Under the pieces are notes generated by a model. The model had not been told where the DNA came from. It searched no databases and was given only the letters and a program-made list of their open reading frames with translations. A DNA stretch of 64,000 nucleotides from NCBI GenBank assembly GCA_902825215.1, contig LR782234.1:5022001-5086000 (forward strand), written 5' to 3'. Source of the stretch: Pseudomonas fluorescens. GTDB taxonomy: Bacteria; Pseudomonadota; Gammaproteobacteria; Pseudomonadales; Pseudomonadaceae. The position numbers were made by a program, and so were the translations under genes. Shown one piece after another: positions 42,527 through 51,457 of this stretch (positions within the stretch are counted from its first letter, which is position 1; the number at the start of each line of letters is the position of its first letter).

Positions 42527-42787
42527 TCAGGTGTCGGAGTCGTTTGCAGGCTCAGCCTGAGCACTTCCCCCAAACAACCGCGCCGCCATCGCCCGCCCAC
42601 GCTCCAACCCCTCCTCCGTCAACCAAACCGATTTGTTCCTGTTAACTGGATCCCTGATCAAACCCTGCTCATGCAATCGATTCATGATCTCGAAGTCATA
42701 GCCTTTCCAGGTATGACCACGGTCGGAGGCGTAAGCCGCCAGGAGGGCAAGGACGGCGTCGTCGATCAATTGTTCGTCGTATTCCAT
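42527..42787 (-). CDS. DUF6429 family protein
   Basis: An 86-residue soluble protein beginning MEYDEQLIDDAVLALL, with WKGYDFEIMNRLHEQGLI and the winged-helix-like SVWLTEEGLERGRAMA. This pattern fits the DUF6429 family of unknown function; it may be a small winged-helix. The start is set at 42787, as the eight-residue extension (MNISGVTT) lacks family support. Confidence 0.75.
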   Translation of the reverse strand: MEYDEQLIDDAVLALLAAYASDRGHTWKGYDFEIMNRLHEQGLIRDPVNRNKSVWLTEEGLERGRAMAARLFGGSAQAEPANDSDT

Positions 42788-42953
42788 GGTAGTTACTCCA
42801 CTGATGTTCAACTGATCTAATCAAAGCGCCACAACAAAATGAATGTCAACGCTGCACTAGCGGCTCGTATAATCACGCCCGCGCTACAGGCTGCCGGCGG
42901 CATCTTCGTGTGCGCATCGGTTCCAAGTCCTTCATTCAACTGACAAGACACCC

Positions 42954-43283
42954 ATGGAAACCTCACTGGAAACCATCGCCCTCTTCTCCCTCAAACTCGC
43001 CTACGAGGAGGAAGGCCTGAGCCCGATTCTGCGTGATGACATGGTCATGGGCGATTACCAGAAGGACATTTTCGAGCTGTTGGTCAAGCGCGGCGATGTG
43101 CAGGCGATTCAGTTCAAGTTGAGTGAATGCCTGAGCCTGGCGATGGATGCGTTGGGTGGGGTTGAGAAGCCGTTGGGGCGGGAGTTGAGCAAGTTGTCGG
43201 CGCAGTTGAGTCAGGCGCAATCGCTGGAGCAGTTGGGGCAGCCGCTGCTCGCGATCAAGGCGTATTTGCGCGACATTCTTTGA
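42954..43283 (+). CDS. Conserved small acidic helical protein, unknown
   Basis: A 109-residue all-helical, soluble protein starting METSLETIALFSLKLAYEEEG. It has no recognised motif. The Gln/Leu-rich C-terminal half (ELSKLSAQLSQAQSLEQLGQP) may form a helical hairpin. I do not recognise the family. Confidence 0.65.
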   Translation: METSLETIALFSLKLAYEEEGLSPILRDDMVMGDYQKDIFELLVKRGDVQAIQFKLSECLSLAMDALGGVEKPLGRELSKLSAQLSQAQSLEQLGQPLLAIKAYLRDIL

Positions 43284-43375
43284 ATGCCGCGCGGGCATTG
43301 CTTGAGAAAACATCCCGGTATTTCTTCTGATCAGCGACGCGCAGTCCATGACAGAGAAGGCATGGCGCGACGCTA

Positions 43376-43394
43376 CTATTTTGCTATCTTGCCG
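43376..43394 (+). repeat. Duplicated upstream element, copy 1
   Basis: CTATTTTGCTATCTTGCCG; 18 of 19 bases recur at 43834-43852. Each copy precedes one of two related membrane-protein genes. Confidence 0.7.
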
Positions 43395-43454
43395 TCCACT
43401 CGCTACTGACGCTTCCAGTCGTCGTCTCTGTCTCGTGGAAGGAAGGAAAATTCG

Positions 43455-43820
43455 ATGGATGCTTTGTTGTGTGCAGGGGTCATGGCTGCCATGTGGTTTT
43501 GGGTGGTGCGGCAGCGTGGGAACTGGAATCTGCTGCTGGCGAACCTTGCCGGGGCTGGCAGTGCCGTGGTGGCGGGCATTGTCTTCACGCTGATTTATGA
43601 CGGGCTGTTCGGCACTACCATGGCAACGCCGGGACTGCATGGCAGCCTGGTGAGTTTCATGACCAGCGCCGGCGTCCTGGCGGGGGTGTGGTTGTGGATG
43701 GCCAAGCGGCGACAGCCAGTGCATCCGGTCGCCCGGCAACTGCTCGCGGGGGTCTGTGGTTTCGCTGCGGGGATGGTCACGCTGGTGTTTCTGGCGGCGA
43801 ATTATTTTCCGCAACCGTAA
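43455..43820 (+). CDS. Small integral membrane protein with internal repeat
   Basis: A 121-residue protein with four hydrophobic segments. The first half (MWFWVVRQRGNWN then ANLAGAGSAVVAGIVF) and second half (VWLWMAKRRQPVH then QLLAGVCGFAAGMVTLVF) share spacing and key residues, so it looks like an internal duplication. The first half is also closely related to the N-terminus of the next gene. No enzyme motif is visible. Function unknown. Confidence 0.7.
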   Translation: MDALLCAGVMAAMWFWVVRQRGNWNLLLANLAGAGSAVVAGIVFTLIYDGLFGTTMATPGLHGSLVSFMTSAGVLAGVWLWMAKRRQPVHPVARQLLAGVCGFAAGMVTLVFLAANYFPQP

Positions 43821-43833
43821 CCGGACGGCGCGC

Positions 43834-43852
43834 CTATTTTGTTATCTTGCCG
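43834..43852 (+). repeat. Duplicated upstream element, copy 2
   Basis: CTATTTTGTTATCTTGCCG, one mismatch to the copy at 43376-43394; precedes the 245-residue paralogue. Confidence 0.7.
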
Positions 43853-43919
43853 GCCATCTTTGGCACACACCGTCGATGAGTGCCGTTTCAGGTTATGAAG
43901 GTTCAAGGGAAAGGATCAA

Positions 43920-44657
43920 ATGGAGTTTCTGCGTTTTCTGGCGTTTGTCGCGGTCTGGGGTTTGATGTGGCGCTGGGTGGTGAAGAACCGCGGTAGCTGG
44001 AATATTTTCTACAGCAACATCGTTGGCGCGGCGGGCGGTTTCATTGTCGGGTTGGTGGTGTTGTCGATCACGCTGTCGCTGTTTCCTTCTGCGTATAAAG
44101 ACGAGCAGCCCGAGAGTGTCGTGGCGCAAAACGTCGAGCCGACCTCTGTGTTGCCCGAAGCCGAGGCAGTCGCACCCGCCGCCGAGCTGAAAGATGCGCC
44201 GGCTTTTGCGGCCATCGAGCCGGACGACGCGCCGTCCCCTGCCGACTCGGCGTTGTTGCCGAACTACGCCAGCCGGGCGCCAAAAACCATGGCGGTGCAG
44301 ACGGTGCTGAATCAAAGCGACTATGAGGGTCGCATGGCCCTGGCCGTGCTGAACAAGAAATTGCGCGGCGACGAACAGGCCGACAAGTCGATGATCGCCT
44401 ATGTGATGTGCAGCCCGTTCGTGACCAGCACCCTGCGCTATCCCGCTTCGGCGCGTTTTGCCGATAGCAAAGCGCTGGTCAGCCATCGCTTCAAGAATCA
44501 GGTCTACACCTTCAGCAACAGCGTCACCGCGCGCAACATGAATGGCGACGATGTCACCTACCGTTTCGATTGCTCTGTGCAAGAGCAGCCACGGGTTGAC
44601 GCGACGGCTGGCGAATGGCGCTTGCTGGCGCTGAAAGTACAAAAAGCCGCCTCTTAA
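43920..44657 (+). CDS. Membrane-anchored protein, paralogous N-terminus to neighbour
   Basis: A 245-residue protein. Residues 1-55 hold two membrane segments and the shared motif MWRWVVKNRGSWNIFYSNIVG. An acidic, Pro/Ala-rich linker (about 60-110) follows. The C-terminal domain (about 120-245) contains CSPFVTSTLRYPASARFAD, a pattern seen in small conserved domains of unknown role, and two Cys that could pair. Preceded by GGGAAAGGATCAA as ribosome site. Function unknown. Confidence 0.7.
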   Translation: MEFLRFLAFVAVWGLMWRWVVKNRGSWNIFYSNIVGAAGGFIVGLVVLSITLSLFPSAYKDEQPESVVAQNVEPTSVLPEAEAVAPAAELKDAPAFAAIEPDDAPSPADSALLPNYASRAPKTMAVQTVLNQSDYEGRMALAVLNKKLRGDEQADKSMIAYVMCSPFVTSTLRYPASARFADSKALVSHRFKNQVYTFSNSVTARNMNGDDVTYRFDCSVQEQPRVDATAGEWRLLALKVQKAAS

Positions 44658-44729
44658 GCCTCGCTTAAGCGCTCAAGGCGCCGGCTGCGTTATCATCGCC
44701 AGCCTGTGCGCCTTGAGCTTTGCCCTTCG

Positions 44730-46649
44730 ATGTCTCGACACCTGACTGATCCCTCTTTGCTGCCGCCGGTGCTGGCCGGCCCGCTGTTGCGCCGTCTGCA
44801 GCCCACGCGGCTGGTCATGTGGCTGGTCGGCAGCCGTGAACTGGCGCTGACCTTGCGCCTGCAAGGTGTAGGAGACATTCCTCTCGATGCCGGGAAATGC
44901 ACGGTCATTCCCGTAGGCCGTCACGCGTTTGTTCACCTGATTGATGTTGCCTTCGAAAGCGCCCTGCCCTGCGATACGCGTATCGACTATGACCTGCTGA
45001 TTGATAACGCCGCGGGTGTTGCCGACTGGGCGCCGCATCTGCTGTATGGCGAGGCGACGAGTCCGAACTTCGTCCTGCGCGCGCGGATCGATCAGTTGCT
45101 GCATGGTTCCTGCCGCAAGCCGCATCACCCGGCCACCGATGGCCTGCTTTGCGTCGATCAGCTGCTGGCTGAGGAAGCCGATCCGCAGCAACGCCCGGCG
45201 CTGTTGATGATGAGCGGCGATCAGGTCTACGCCGACGACGTGGCCGGGCCGATGCTGCGGGCGATTCATGCGTTGATTGAACGGCTCGGCCTGTTCGACG
45301 AGCACCTCGAAGGCGCAGTCGTCAGCGACAGCGCCAAGCTCTACGAACACCCGGCCAGCTACTACCACCGCGCGGATTTGTTACCGGCGCTGGAGAGCAA
45401 CGAGACGTTGCGCGAGCGATTTTTCGGCGGTGCGCGTAAGCCGATTTTCACCAGTAGCAGCGCCGACAATCATCTGGTGACCTTCGCCGAAGTCATGGCG
45501 ATGTACCTGCTGGTGTGGTCGCCGACGCCGTGGTCGCTGATCAATCCGCAGGCACCGACGCTGACGCCGCCGCGCCTGAAGCGCTACCGCCTCGAACAGA
45601 CGCGCATCGATGCCTTCAAGGCCGGCCTGGGCAACGTCGCCCGGGCACTGGCGCATCTGCCGAGCCTGATGATTTTCGATGACCACGACATCACCGATGA
45701 CTGGAACCTGTCCGCGCAGTGGGAAGAAACCGCCTACGGCCATCCGTTTTCCAAGCGCATCATCGGCAATGCGCTGATCGCTTATCTGTTGTGCCAAGGC
45801 TGGGGCAATAATCCCGATGCGTTCAAGGACGTATTGGCCAAGACCCGACAGCTGAGCGCCAGCGGTGATGACGGTTATCTGGACCAACCGGTGCAGGACG
45901 ATTTGATTGATCAGTTGCTGCGCTTTCAGCAGTGGCACTTCGTCCTGCCGAGCAGCCCGGCGCTGGTGGTGATCGACACGCGCACACGGCGCTGGCGCAG
46001 TGAAATGGCGCTCAAGCAACCTTCGGGTTTGCTCGATTGGGAAGCGCTCAGCGAACTGCAGCAGGAACTGCTCGATCACCCGTCGGCGATCATCGTTTCC
46101 CCGGCACCGATCTTTGGTGTGAAGCTCATCGAGACTGTGCAAAAGGTCTTCAGCTGGTGCGGTTATCCGCTGTTGGTCGATGCGGAAAACTGGATGGCCC
46201 ATCGCGGCGCCGCGCAAGTGATCCTGAACATTTTCCGCCACTCGCGCACACCGGGAAATTACGTGGTGCTGTCGGGCGACGTGCATTATTCCTTCGTCTA
46301 CGAAGTGCTGATCCGCCATCGCAAGGCCGGCCCACGCATCTGGCAGATCACCAGCAGCGGCATCAAAAACGAATTCCCACCGGCCCTGCTGGAATGGTTC
46401 GACCGCCTCAACCGCTGGCTCTACTCACCGCGCTCGCCGTTGAACTGGTTCACCAAGCGCCGGCAGATGCGCATCGTGCCGTACACGCCCGAACATGCCG
46501 AGGCTGGGGAACGGCTGTGGAATTCGGCGGGGATCGGACAGGTGTTTTTCAACGAACAGGGACAGCCGAGCGAGATTGTTCAACACAATTCGAATGGGGC
46601 GGTGAAGACGCGGATGTTGGCGCCGGAGTTGGGGGATGAGCCGGATTAA
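44730..46649 (+). CDS. PhoD-like metallophosphatase
   Basis: A 639-residue protein of the alkaline phosphatase D-like (PhoD/MPP) class. The metal-binding segments are visible: MMSGDQVYADD (about residue 165), MIFDDHDITDDWNLS (about 325) and VVLSGDVHYSFVYE (about 525). No Tat or Sec signal is evident at the N-terminus, unlike secreted PhoD, so a cytoplasmic phosphodiesterase is plausible. The start at 44730 (MSRHLTDPS) is preferred to 44706. Confidence 0.82.
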   Translation: MSRHLTDPSLLPPVLAGPLLRRLQPTRLVMWLVGSRELALTLRLQGVGDIPLDAGKCTVIPVGRHAFVHLIDVAFESALPCDTRIDYDLLIDNAAGVADWAPHLLYGEATSPNFVLRARIDQLLHGSCRKPHHPATDGLLCVDQLLAEEADPQQRPALLMMSGDQVYADDVAGPMLRAIHALIERLGLFDEHLEGAVVSDSAKLYEHPASYYHRADLLPALESNETLRERFFGGARKPIFTSSSADNHLVTFAEVMAMYLLVWSPTPWSLINPQAPTLTPPRLKRYRLEQTRIDAFKAGLGNVARALAHLPSLMIFDDHDITDDWNLSAQWEETAYGHPFSKRIIGNALIAYLLCQGWGNNPDAFKDVLAKTRQLSASGDDGYLDQPVQDDLIDQLLRFQQWHFVLPSSPALVVIDTRTRRWRSEMALKQPSGLLDWEALSELQQELLDHPSAIIVSPAPIFGVKLIETVQKVFSWCGYPLLVDAENWMAHRGAAQVILNIFRHSRTPGNYVVLSGDVHYSFVYEVLIRHRKAGPRIWQITSSGIKNEFPPALLEWFDRLNRWLYSPRSPLNWFTKRRQMRIVPYTPEHAEAGERLWNSAGIGQVFFNEQGQPSEIVQHNSNGAVKTRMLAPELGDEPD

Positions 46650-46807
46650 GTGATGGCTGGTGAGTGCCATCTAACGGCAGCCCAGTTGCTGACAAGTACT
46701 GGCGATCGGGATTACAAACCTCTCGGAAACGTCTCCAGAATACCTGGGTGATACTGAACACAATTGAATCCTGCCGAATTGTGCTCTACCCACCAAAGGT
46801 CTAACTC

Positions 46808-46999
46808 ATGCAAACCATCGCCTACAGCAAAGTCCGAGCGTGCCTTGCAAAATCCATGGATCAGGTCATCAACGACCGCACGCCCCTGCTCGTTATCAGG
46901 CGAAGTGCCGATCCTGTGGTAATGATTTCCTTTGCAGATTACTGCGCAATGATGAATACAGCTGAAGCAGTAAGTGCTCCAGCTGTTGCGATGCCGTGA
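46808..46999 (+). CDS. Orphan YefM/Phd-type antitoxin, shortened
   Basis: A 63-residue protein (MQTIAYSKVRACLAKSMDQV, ending with AVAMP). The first 45 residues follow the YefM DNA-binding fold (TPLLVIRRSADPVVMISFADY). The usual C-terminal toxin-binding tail is replaced by an unrelated short end, and no RelE/YoeB-type toxin gene follows; the next gene runs the other way. It is probably a decayed or repurposed antitoxin. Confidence 0.72.
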   Translation: MQTIAYSKVRACLAKSMDQVINDRTPLLVIRRSADPVVMISFADYCAMMNTAEAVSAPAVAMP

Positions 47000-48181
47000 T
47001 TACGACGATTGACTAGAGGCCAGTGCTCGCCCAACCCCTCTGACAATCATCCCCACCTCCCGCTCATCAATCGTCAACGGTGGCAGCAGCCGTATCGTCT
47101 TGCCGCGGGTGACGTTGATCAACAAGCCATGATCCCGTGCGGCAATCATGGTCAGGTCGCGCACCGGTTGTTTCAGCTCGATGCCGATCATCAGTCCCTG
47201 TCCGCGAATCGCCAGCACATTGGGGATGTCGGCAAGCTCTGCGCGTAACCGGGCCAACAGGCGCTCGCCCTGTACCCGCGCGTTGTCCAGCAGACCTTGT
47301 TCTTCGATGATGTCCAGCACGGTGCAGGCGACTCGGCAGGCCAGCGGGTTGCCGCCGAAGGTGCTGCCGTGACTGCCGGGGGTGAACAGGTCGGCCGCGC
47401 GGCCGCGTGCCAGGCAAGCGCCGATCGGCACGCCATTGCCGAGGCCTTTGGCCAGGGTCATGACGTCGGGAACGATGCCTTCGTGTTGAAAGGCGAACCA
47501 CTGCCCGGTGCGGCCCATGCCAGTCTGGATTTCATCGAGCATCAGCAGCCACGCATGGCGATTGCATTGATCGCGCAGAGCTTTGAGGTAACCGGGCGGC
47601 GCGACCTGCACGCCGCTTTCGCCCTGGATCGGCTCGACCAGAATCGCCACGATGCGCTCGCCGTGTTTACGCTGCACCTGCTCCAGCGCGGCGAGATCGC
47701 CGAACGGCACTTTGACGAAATCCCCCGGCAGTTCGTTGAAGCCCAGACGCACCGCCGGACCATCGCTGGCCGACAAGGTGCCGAGGGTGCGGCCATGAAA
47801 CGCGTTGGCCATGACCACCACCAGCGGCTGTTCGATCCCCTTGCGCCAGCCATACAAACGCGCGAGTTTCAGCGCGGTTTCATTGGCCTCGGCGCCGGAG
47901 TTGTTGAAAAACGCGCGCTCCATGGCCGCCAATCTGGTCAGCCGTCTGGCCAACTGTTGCTGCCAGTCGATGCTGTACAGATTGGAGGTGTGCAGCAGCA
48001 ATCCCGCCTGCTCGCTGATCGCCGCAACAATGCGCGGATGCGAGTGGCCGACGTTGGTCACCGCCACCCCGGCCACTGCGTCCAGGTATTCACGACCGGC
48101 CTGATCCCACAGGCGCGTGCCCAGGCCTTTGGTGAAGCTGAGGGCCAGTGGTTGGTAGGTGTTCATCAGCGCGGCGGTCAT
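47000..48181 (-). CDS. Acetylornithine-type class III aminotransferase
   Basis: A 393-residue PLP enzyme of the ArgD/ornithine-transaminase class. It has NSGAEANETALKLAR, HGRTLGTLSASD, LVEPIQGESGV, LMLDEIQTGMGRTG, the PLP-Lys in TLAKGLGNGVPIGA and STFGGNPLACR. The start may be at Met6 (MNTYQPLAL). As pseudomonads carry several ArgD/AruC paralogues, the substrate is not fixed by sequence; the dedicated LysR gene next door suggests a catabolic or conditional role. Confidence 0.85.
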   Translation of the reverse strand: MTAALMNTYQPLALSFTKGLGTRLWDQAGREYLDAVAGVAVTNVGHSHPRIVAAISEQAGLLLHTSNLYSIDWQQQLARRLTRLAAMERAFFNNSGAEANETALKLARLYGWRKGIEQPLVVVMANAFHGRTLGTLSASDGPAVRLGFNELPGDFVKVPFGDLAALEQVQRKHGERIVAILVEPIQGESGVQVAPPGYLKALRDQCNRHAWLLMLDEIQTGMGRTGQWFAFQHEGIVPDVMTLAKGLGNGVPIGACLARGRAADLFTPGSHGSTFGGNPLACRVACTVLDIIEEQGLLDNARVQGERLLARLRAELADIPNVLAIRGQGLMIGIELKQPVRDLTMIAARDHGLLINVTRGKTIRLLPPLTIDEREVGMIVRGVGRALASSQSS

Positions 48182-48283
48182 GACGTGAAACTCCAGTTCG
48201 GGTCGGTGTGCTGGCAGTATGGTTAGCCAGCGAAACTGGATAAACTCGGCAAAACTTCAATCATTTAAAAGCCGGGCTTGATA

Positions 48284-49219
48284 ATGGATTTGTTCCAGTC
48301 GATGAGCGTGTACGTCAAAGTTGTCGAGGGCGGGAGCATGACCGCAGCCGCTTTGCAGTGCGACATGTCGACGACCATGGTCGGCAATCACCTGCGCGCA
48401 CTGGAGCAACGGCTCGGCGTGCAATTGCTGCAGCGCACCACCCGCCGCCAGCGGCTCACCGAGTTCGGCAGCGTCTATTACCAGCGCTGCCTGGACGTGC
48501 TCGGTCTGGTCGCCGACTCCGAACGCCTTGCCGAACAGGCCCTCGACGAGCCACGCGGCTTGCTGCGCATTGCCGCGCCGCTGACCTTTGGCGTCGAACG
48601 CCTGACCCCGGCGCTCAGCGAATATGCCCTGCTGTATCCGCAAGTGAAACTCGACGTGGTACTGACCAACGGCCGCCCGGACCTGCTGGAGAATGGCCTC
48701 GATGTCGCGTTTCGGCTGGGCAGTTTCGATGAGTCGTCCAACCTGATCGCCCGCCCCTTGATCGACTACACCCTGACGGTCTGCGCCTCCCCCGACTACA
48801 TCGCGAGACGCGGCATGCCGCACACGCCACAGGACTTGCAGCAACACGACTGCCTGTCGTTTGCCTACCCTGCCGGGGATGACTGGCAATCGGTGGAAAA
48901 GCGCTGGCGCCTCAGCGGCCCGGACGGAGAAGTCCTCGTCGACGTGAGCGGGCCGCTGCTGATCAACAGTTCCGCCGGATTGCACCAGGCCGCGCGTAAC
49001 GGCATGGGCATCATGATGCTGCCCGACGCACTGGTCGAACAGGACCTGCGCGAAGGCAAACTGGTCAAGGTAGTCGCCGATTACCCGCCACCGAGTCGGC
49101 CGATGCATTTGCTGTATGCCCCGGATCGTTATCGTTTGCCGAAGCTAAGAAGGTTCGTCGAATTTGCGATGCGCACGTGGGGGAAACCTGACGCAGGGCG
49201 CTCGACCATCGAAAGCTGA
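48284..49219 (+). CDS. LysR-family transcriptional regulator
   Basis: A 311-residue regulator with the N-terminal winged HTH (SMSVYVKVVEGGSMTAAALQ; NHLRALEQRLGVQLLQRTTR) and a periplasmic-binding-like effector domain from about residue 90. It starts at the ATG 48284 and is divergent from the class III aminotransferase; the 100 bp between them is the likely operator. Effector unknown. Confidence 0.9.
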   Translation: MDLFQSMSVYVKVVEGGSMTAAALQCDMSTTMVGNHLRALEQRLGVQLLQRTTRRQRLTEFGSVYYQRCLDVLGLVADSERLAEQALDEPRGLLRIAAPLTFGVERLTPALSEYALLYPQVKLDVVLTNGRPDLLENGLDVAFRLGSFDESSNLIARPLIDYTLTVCASPDYIARRGMPHTPQDLQQHDCLSFAYPAGDDWQSVEKRWRLSGPDGEVLVDVSGPLLINSSAGLHQAARNGMGIMMLPDALVEQDLREGKLVKVVADYPPPSRPMHLLYAPDRYRLPKLRRFVEFAMRTWGKPDAGRSTIES

Positions 49220-49234
49220 AAAGGACTTCAATCC

Positions 49235-49639
49235 ATGCAGACCACGCTCAACGTTCGCAACTTGCGTCCCGATGAAACAGAGTCGGCACGGCTGTTTCTC
49301 GGCAAACATGGCTGGCGCCATCGCACCGGCGACGCCGAATCGTTCGCTCGCTTGATCGCCAATTCGCAACGCACAGCCGTCGCCCTGCTCGGCGATCAGA
49401 TCGTCGGCTTCGCCCGCGGCATCACTGACGAAGTCTCCAATGGCTACCTGTCGATGGTGGTGGTTGATGCTCAGCATCAACGCCAGGGCATTGGCCGGGC
49501 GCTGGTTGAGCATGTGATGGGCGACAACCCTGACATCACCTGGGTGCTGCGTGCGGGACGCGACGGCGCGGAAGCCTTTTTCGCCAGTCTGGGCTTTGAG
49601 ATTTCCGTGATTGCCATGGAACGTCCGCGTCAGAAATAG
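49235..49639 (+). CDS. GNAT-family N-acetyltransferase
   Basis: A 134-residue single-domain GNAT. The acetyl-CoA loop is VVVDAQHQRQGIGRALVEHV (residues 75-94), and a C-terminal GLGFE-like SLGFEIS is present. It starts 15 bp after the LysR gene on the same strand and may be co-transcribed. Substrate unknown. Confidence 0.85.
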   Translation: MQTTLNVRNLRPDETESARLFLGKHGWRHRTGDAESFARLIANSQRTAVALLGDQIVGFARGITDEVSNGYLSMVVVDAQHQRQGIGRALVEHVMGDNPDITWVLRAGRDGAEAFFASLGFEISVIAMERPRQK

Positions 49640-49771
49640 CAGCGGCCGGGAAAAAACCCGACCACCAGCCCGTTGCTCCGTGACAACGCCGCCCCGCTCC
49701 CCTAAATTAGTCGGCCTGAAAAAGCCCTGGGCTTGTTCGTCTCCATTCAAGTTAAAAGTAGTGAAATTTCA

Positions 49772-50473
49772 ATGTCCGATTTCAACACCGCTGAATCCGT
49801 AGCCACCCAGTCGTCCAAAGCGGAATACGAAAACTCCATCAATCTTTCACAACACCTGCCACAAGCCAAAATCATCAGCGAGATGGTCCTCGACGCGTTC
49901 CAGTCGACGCGCGAGAGTGACCAGATCCGCGAACTGCGCGCCGCGATTCGTCAGGCCCACGACAGTTTCGATGACGACAAGGCCTACGAACTGATGGGCG
50001 AACTCAAAGCGCTGAAAGACGCCGAGGCTGCGGACCTCGCCGCGCTGGAAGACCTGAGCAGCAAGTTCTCGATCGGGCGCATTCTGTCCAGCTTCAAGGA
50101 CGATCCGGCGTTTCAGGAAATCGTCTACGGCCTCGCGTTGAAAGTGCTGAACCAGACCCATCAGGCGATCAGCAATCCGGGCGGCGGCAAGGGCAAGGCT
50201 GCGAAGAAGAAAGAAGTCGAAATCTTCACCATCAGCAAGGACGGCGCCAGCGTGACCCTGCCGCTGCGCACGCCGCGTTCGCGTCTGAACGTAGATCGTG
50301 AAGCGCTGGAATTCCTTGGTTTCACCTTCGTCGGTGAAGGCGATGAAGCCGAGCTGGAAAGCGAAACCTTCCTGGACAATGCCGGGACGGAACAGGCTGT
50401 GAACCGTAAGAACATCATTACTGCGTTGCAGCAGAAGACGGCGTTTGAGGGGTACAGCATCGCGGCGCAGTAA
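49772..50473 (+). CDS. Conserved Pseudomonas hypothetical protein
   Basis: A 233-residue soluble protein. Residues 20-110 are strongly helical and charged (RELRAAIRQAHDSFDDDKAY), suggesting a coiled coil. A Lys/Gly-rich hinge (GGGKGKAAKKKEVE) leads into a beta-rich C-terminal part (TISKDGASVTLPLRTPRSRL). I recognise no family. The start is placed at MSDFNTAE rather than the longer frame at 49733. It ends before a clear terminator. Confidence 0.7.
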   Translation: MSDFNTAESVATQSSKAEYENSINLSQHLPQAKIISEMVLDAFQSTRESDQIRELRAAIRQAHDSFDDDKAYELMGELKALKDAEAADLAALEDLSSKFSIGRILSSFKDDPAFQEIVYGLALKVLNQTHQAISNPGGGKGKAAKKKEVEIFTISKDGASVTLPLRTPRSRLNVDREALEFLGFTFVGEGDEAELESETFLDNAGTEQAVNRKNIITALQQKTAFEGYSIAAQ

Positions 50474-50493
50474 GCCGCAGAGTGCTTGTGAAG

Positions 50494-50530
50494 AAGCCCC
50501 GCGCTGAGTGATCAGGCGGGGCTTTTTTTT
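50494..50530 (+). terminator. Terminator after the 49772 gene
   Basis: AAGCCCCGC / GCGGGGCTT, with an inner CTGA/TCAG pair, followed by TTTTTTT. Confidence 0.92.
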
Positions 50531-50564
50531 CGGCTGGGGATTGGCGGTGTTGCTTGGATTGTAG

Positions 50565-50711
50565 CCCCTCACCCCAGCCCTCTCCCCCAGGAGAGGGAGC
50601 CGATTTGTGGGCTGTTCAAAATTCGCAGTCGACGCGATATTCAGGTCGCCGTAGTTTCAGAAAACGACTCGGTCAGTCCCCTCTCCCTCCGGGAGAGGGC
50701 TAGGGTGAGGG
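50565..50711. repeat. Inverted repeat element, CCCTCTCCC type
   Basis: CCCCTCACCCCAGCCCTCTC at the left and the inverse GAGAGGGCTAGGGTGAGGG at the right, with internal CTCTCCC palindromes. A different dispersed element from the REP family, repeated at 60767-60944. Confidence 0.82.
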
Positions 50712-50729
50712 CAACAGGCGCCGCCGACT

Positions 50730-51221
50730 TCAAGCCGAAGCATGCACCGCCGCAATCATATCCACTTCAATCGCCGCATTCTTCGGCAACTGATACACAC
50801 CAATGGTGGTGCGCGTATGCCGCCCGGCATCGCCCAGCACATGGCTGAACACATCCGAAGCGCCGTTGGCCACTTCGCTCAGGTCAACGAAATCAGCCGT
50901 CGACTTCACATACACCGTCACCCGCAGCAGCGCGCGGATCTTGTCCAGCGACCCCACCGCATCGACGATCAGCGCCAGGCAACGCATGGCGCTGATGCTC
51001 GCGGCGGCTTGCGCGTCCTTGAGGGTCAACTCCAGCCCGACCCGACCCGGATAGAGAATCTTGCCATTGACCCGCGGCACCATCCCGCTGATGTACAGCT
51101 CATCGTGATGCCGAATCAGCGGCGCGTAATTGCCACCGGCGGTGTTCTCGCCATAGATGTCGTAGTTCAGTTCTTCGGCCAGGGCGATAAAGCGCTCATC
51201 GCAGGTCATCCGTTCGGTCAT
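50730..51221 (-). CDS. RidA-family protein
   Basis: A 163-residue YjgF/RidA-fold protein starting MTERMTCDERFIAL. The trimer-interface and substrate residues of the fold are seen in YAPLIRHHDELYISGMVP and the C-terminal RTTIGVYQLPKNAAIEVDMIA, where the family Arg is followed by an E of the conserved V-E-x-x-A end. RidA deaminates reactive enamine/imine intermediates; this longer variant may have another role. Confidence 0.85.
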   Translation of the reverse strand: MTERMTCDERFIALAEELNYDIYGENTAGGNYAPLIRHHDELYISGMVPRVNGKILYPGRVGLELTLKDAQAAASISAMRCLALIVDAVGSLDKIRALLRVTVYVKSTADFVDLSEVANGASDVFSHVLGDAGRHTRTTIGVYQLPKNAAIEVDMIAAVHASA

Positions 51222-51345
51222 TGCGCCCAGCCTTTTGATCAATGCACGGGTTGAGACAGTCGAGCACCGAAGGATGGCTTGGAGCTACTACTGTCGGGGT
51301 TGGATCCGAATCTAGGTCTTTTACCGAATGGCCGCAACCGCAAAC

Positions 51346-51372
51346 TGTGGGAGCGAGCCTGCTCGCGAATGG
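51346..51372. repeat. Single REP unit
   Basis: One TGTGGGAGCGAGCCTGCTCG copy without an inverted partner, next to the cyoE terminator. Confidence 0.88.
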
Positions 51373-51404
51373 CAGCACCCCGAACGAGCCTATTTCAGCC
51401 AACA

Positions 51405-51440
51405 AAAAACCCCGCACATCTCTCAATGTGCGGGGTTTTT
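51405..51440 (-). terminator. cyo operon terminator
   Basis: AAAAACCCCGCACAT / ATGTGCGGGGTTTTT, a 15-bp stem with a 6-base loop and T-runs on both strands, 18 bp after the cyoE stop. Confidence 0.94.
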
Positions 51441-51457
51441 CGTGAAGCCTGTAAACC

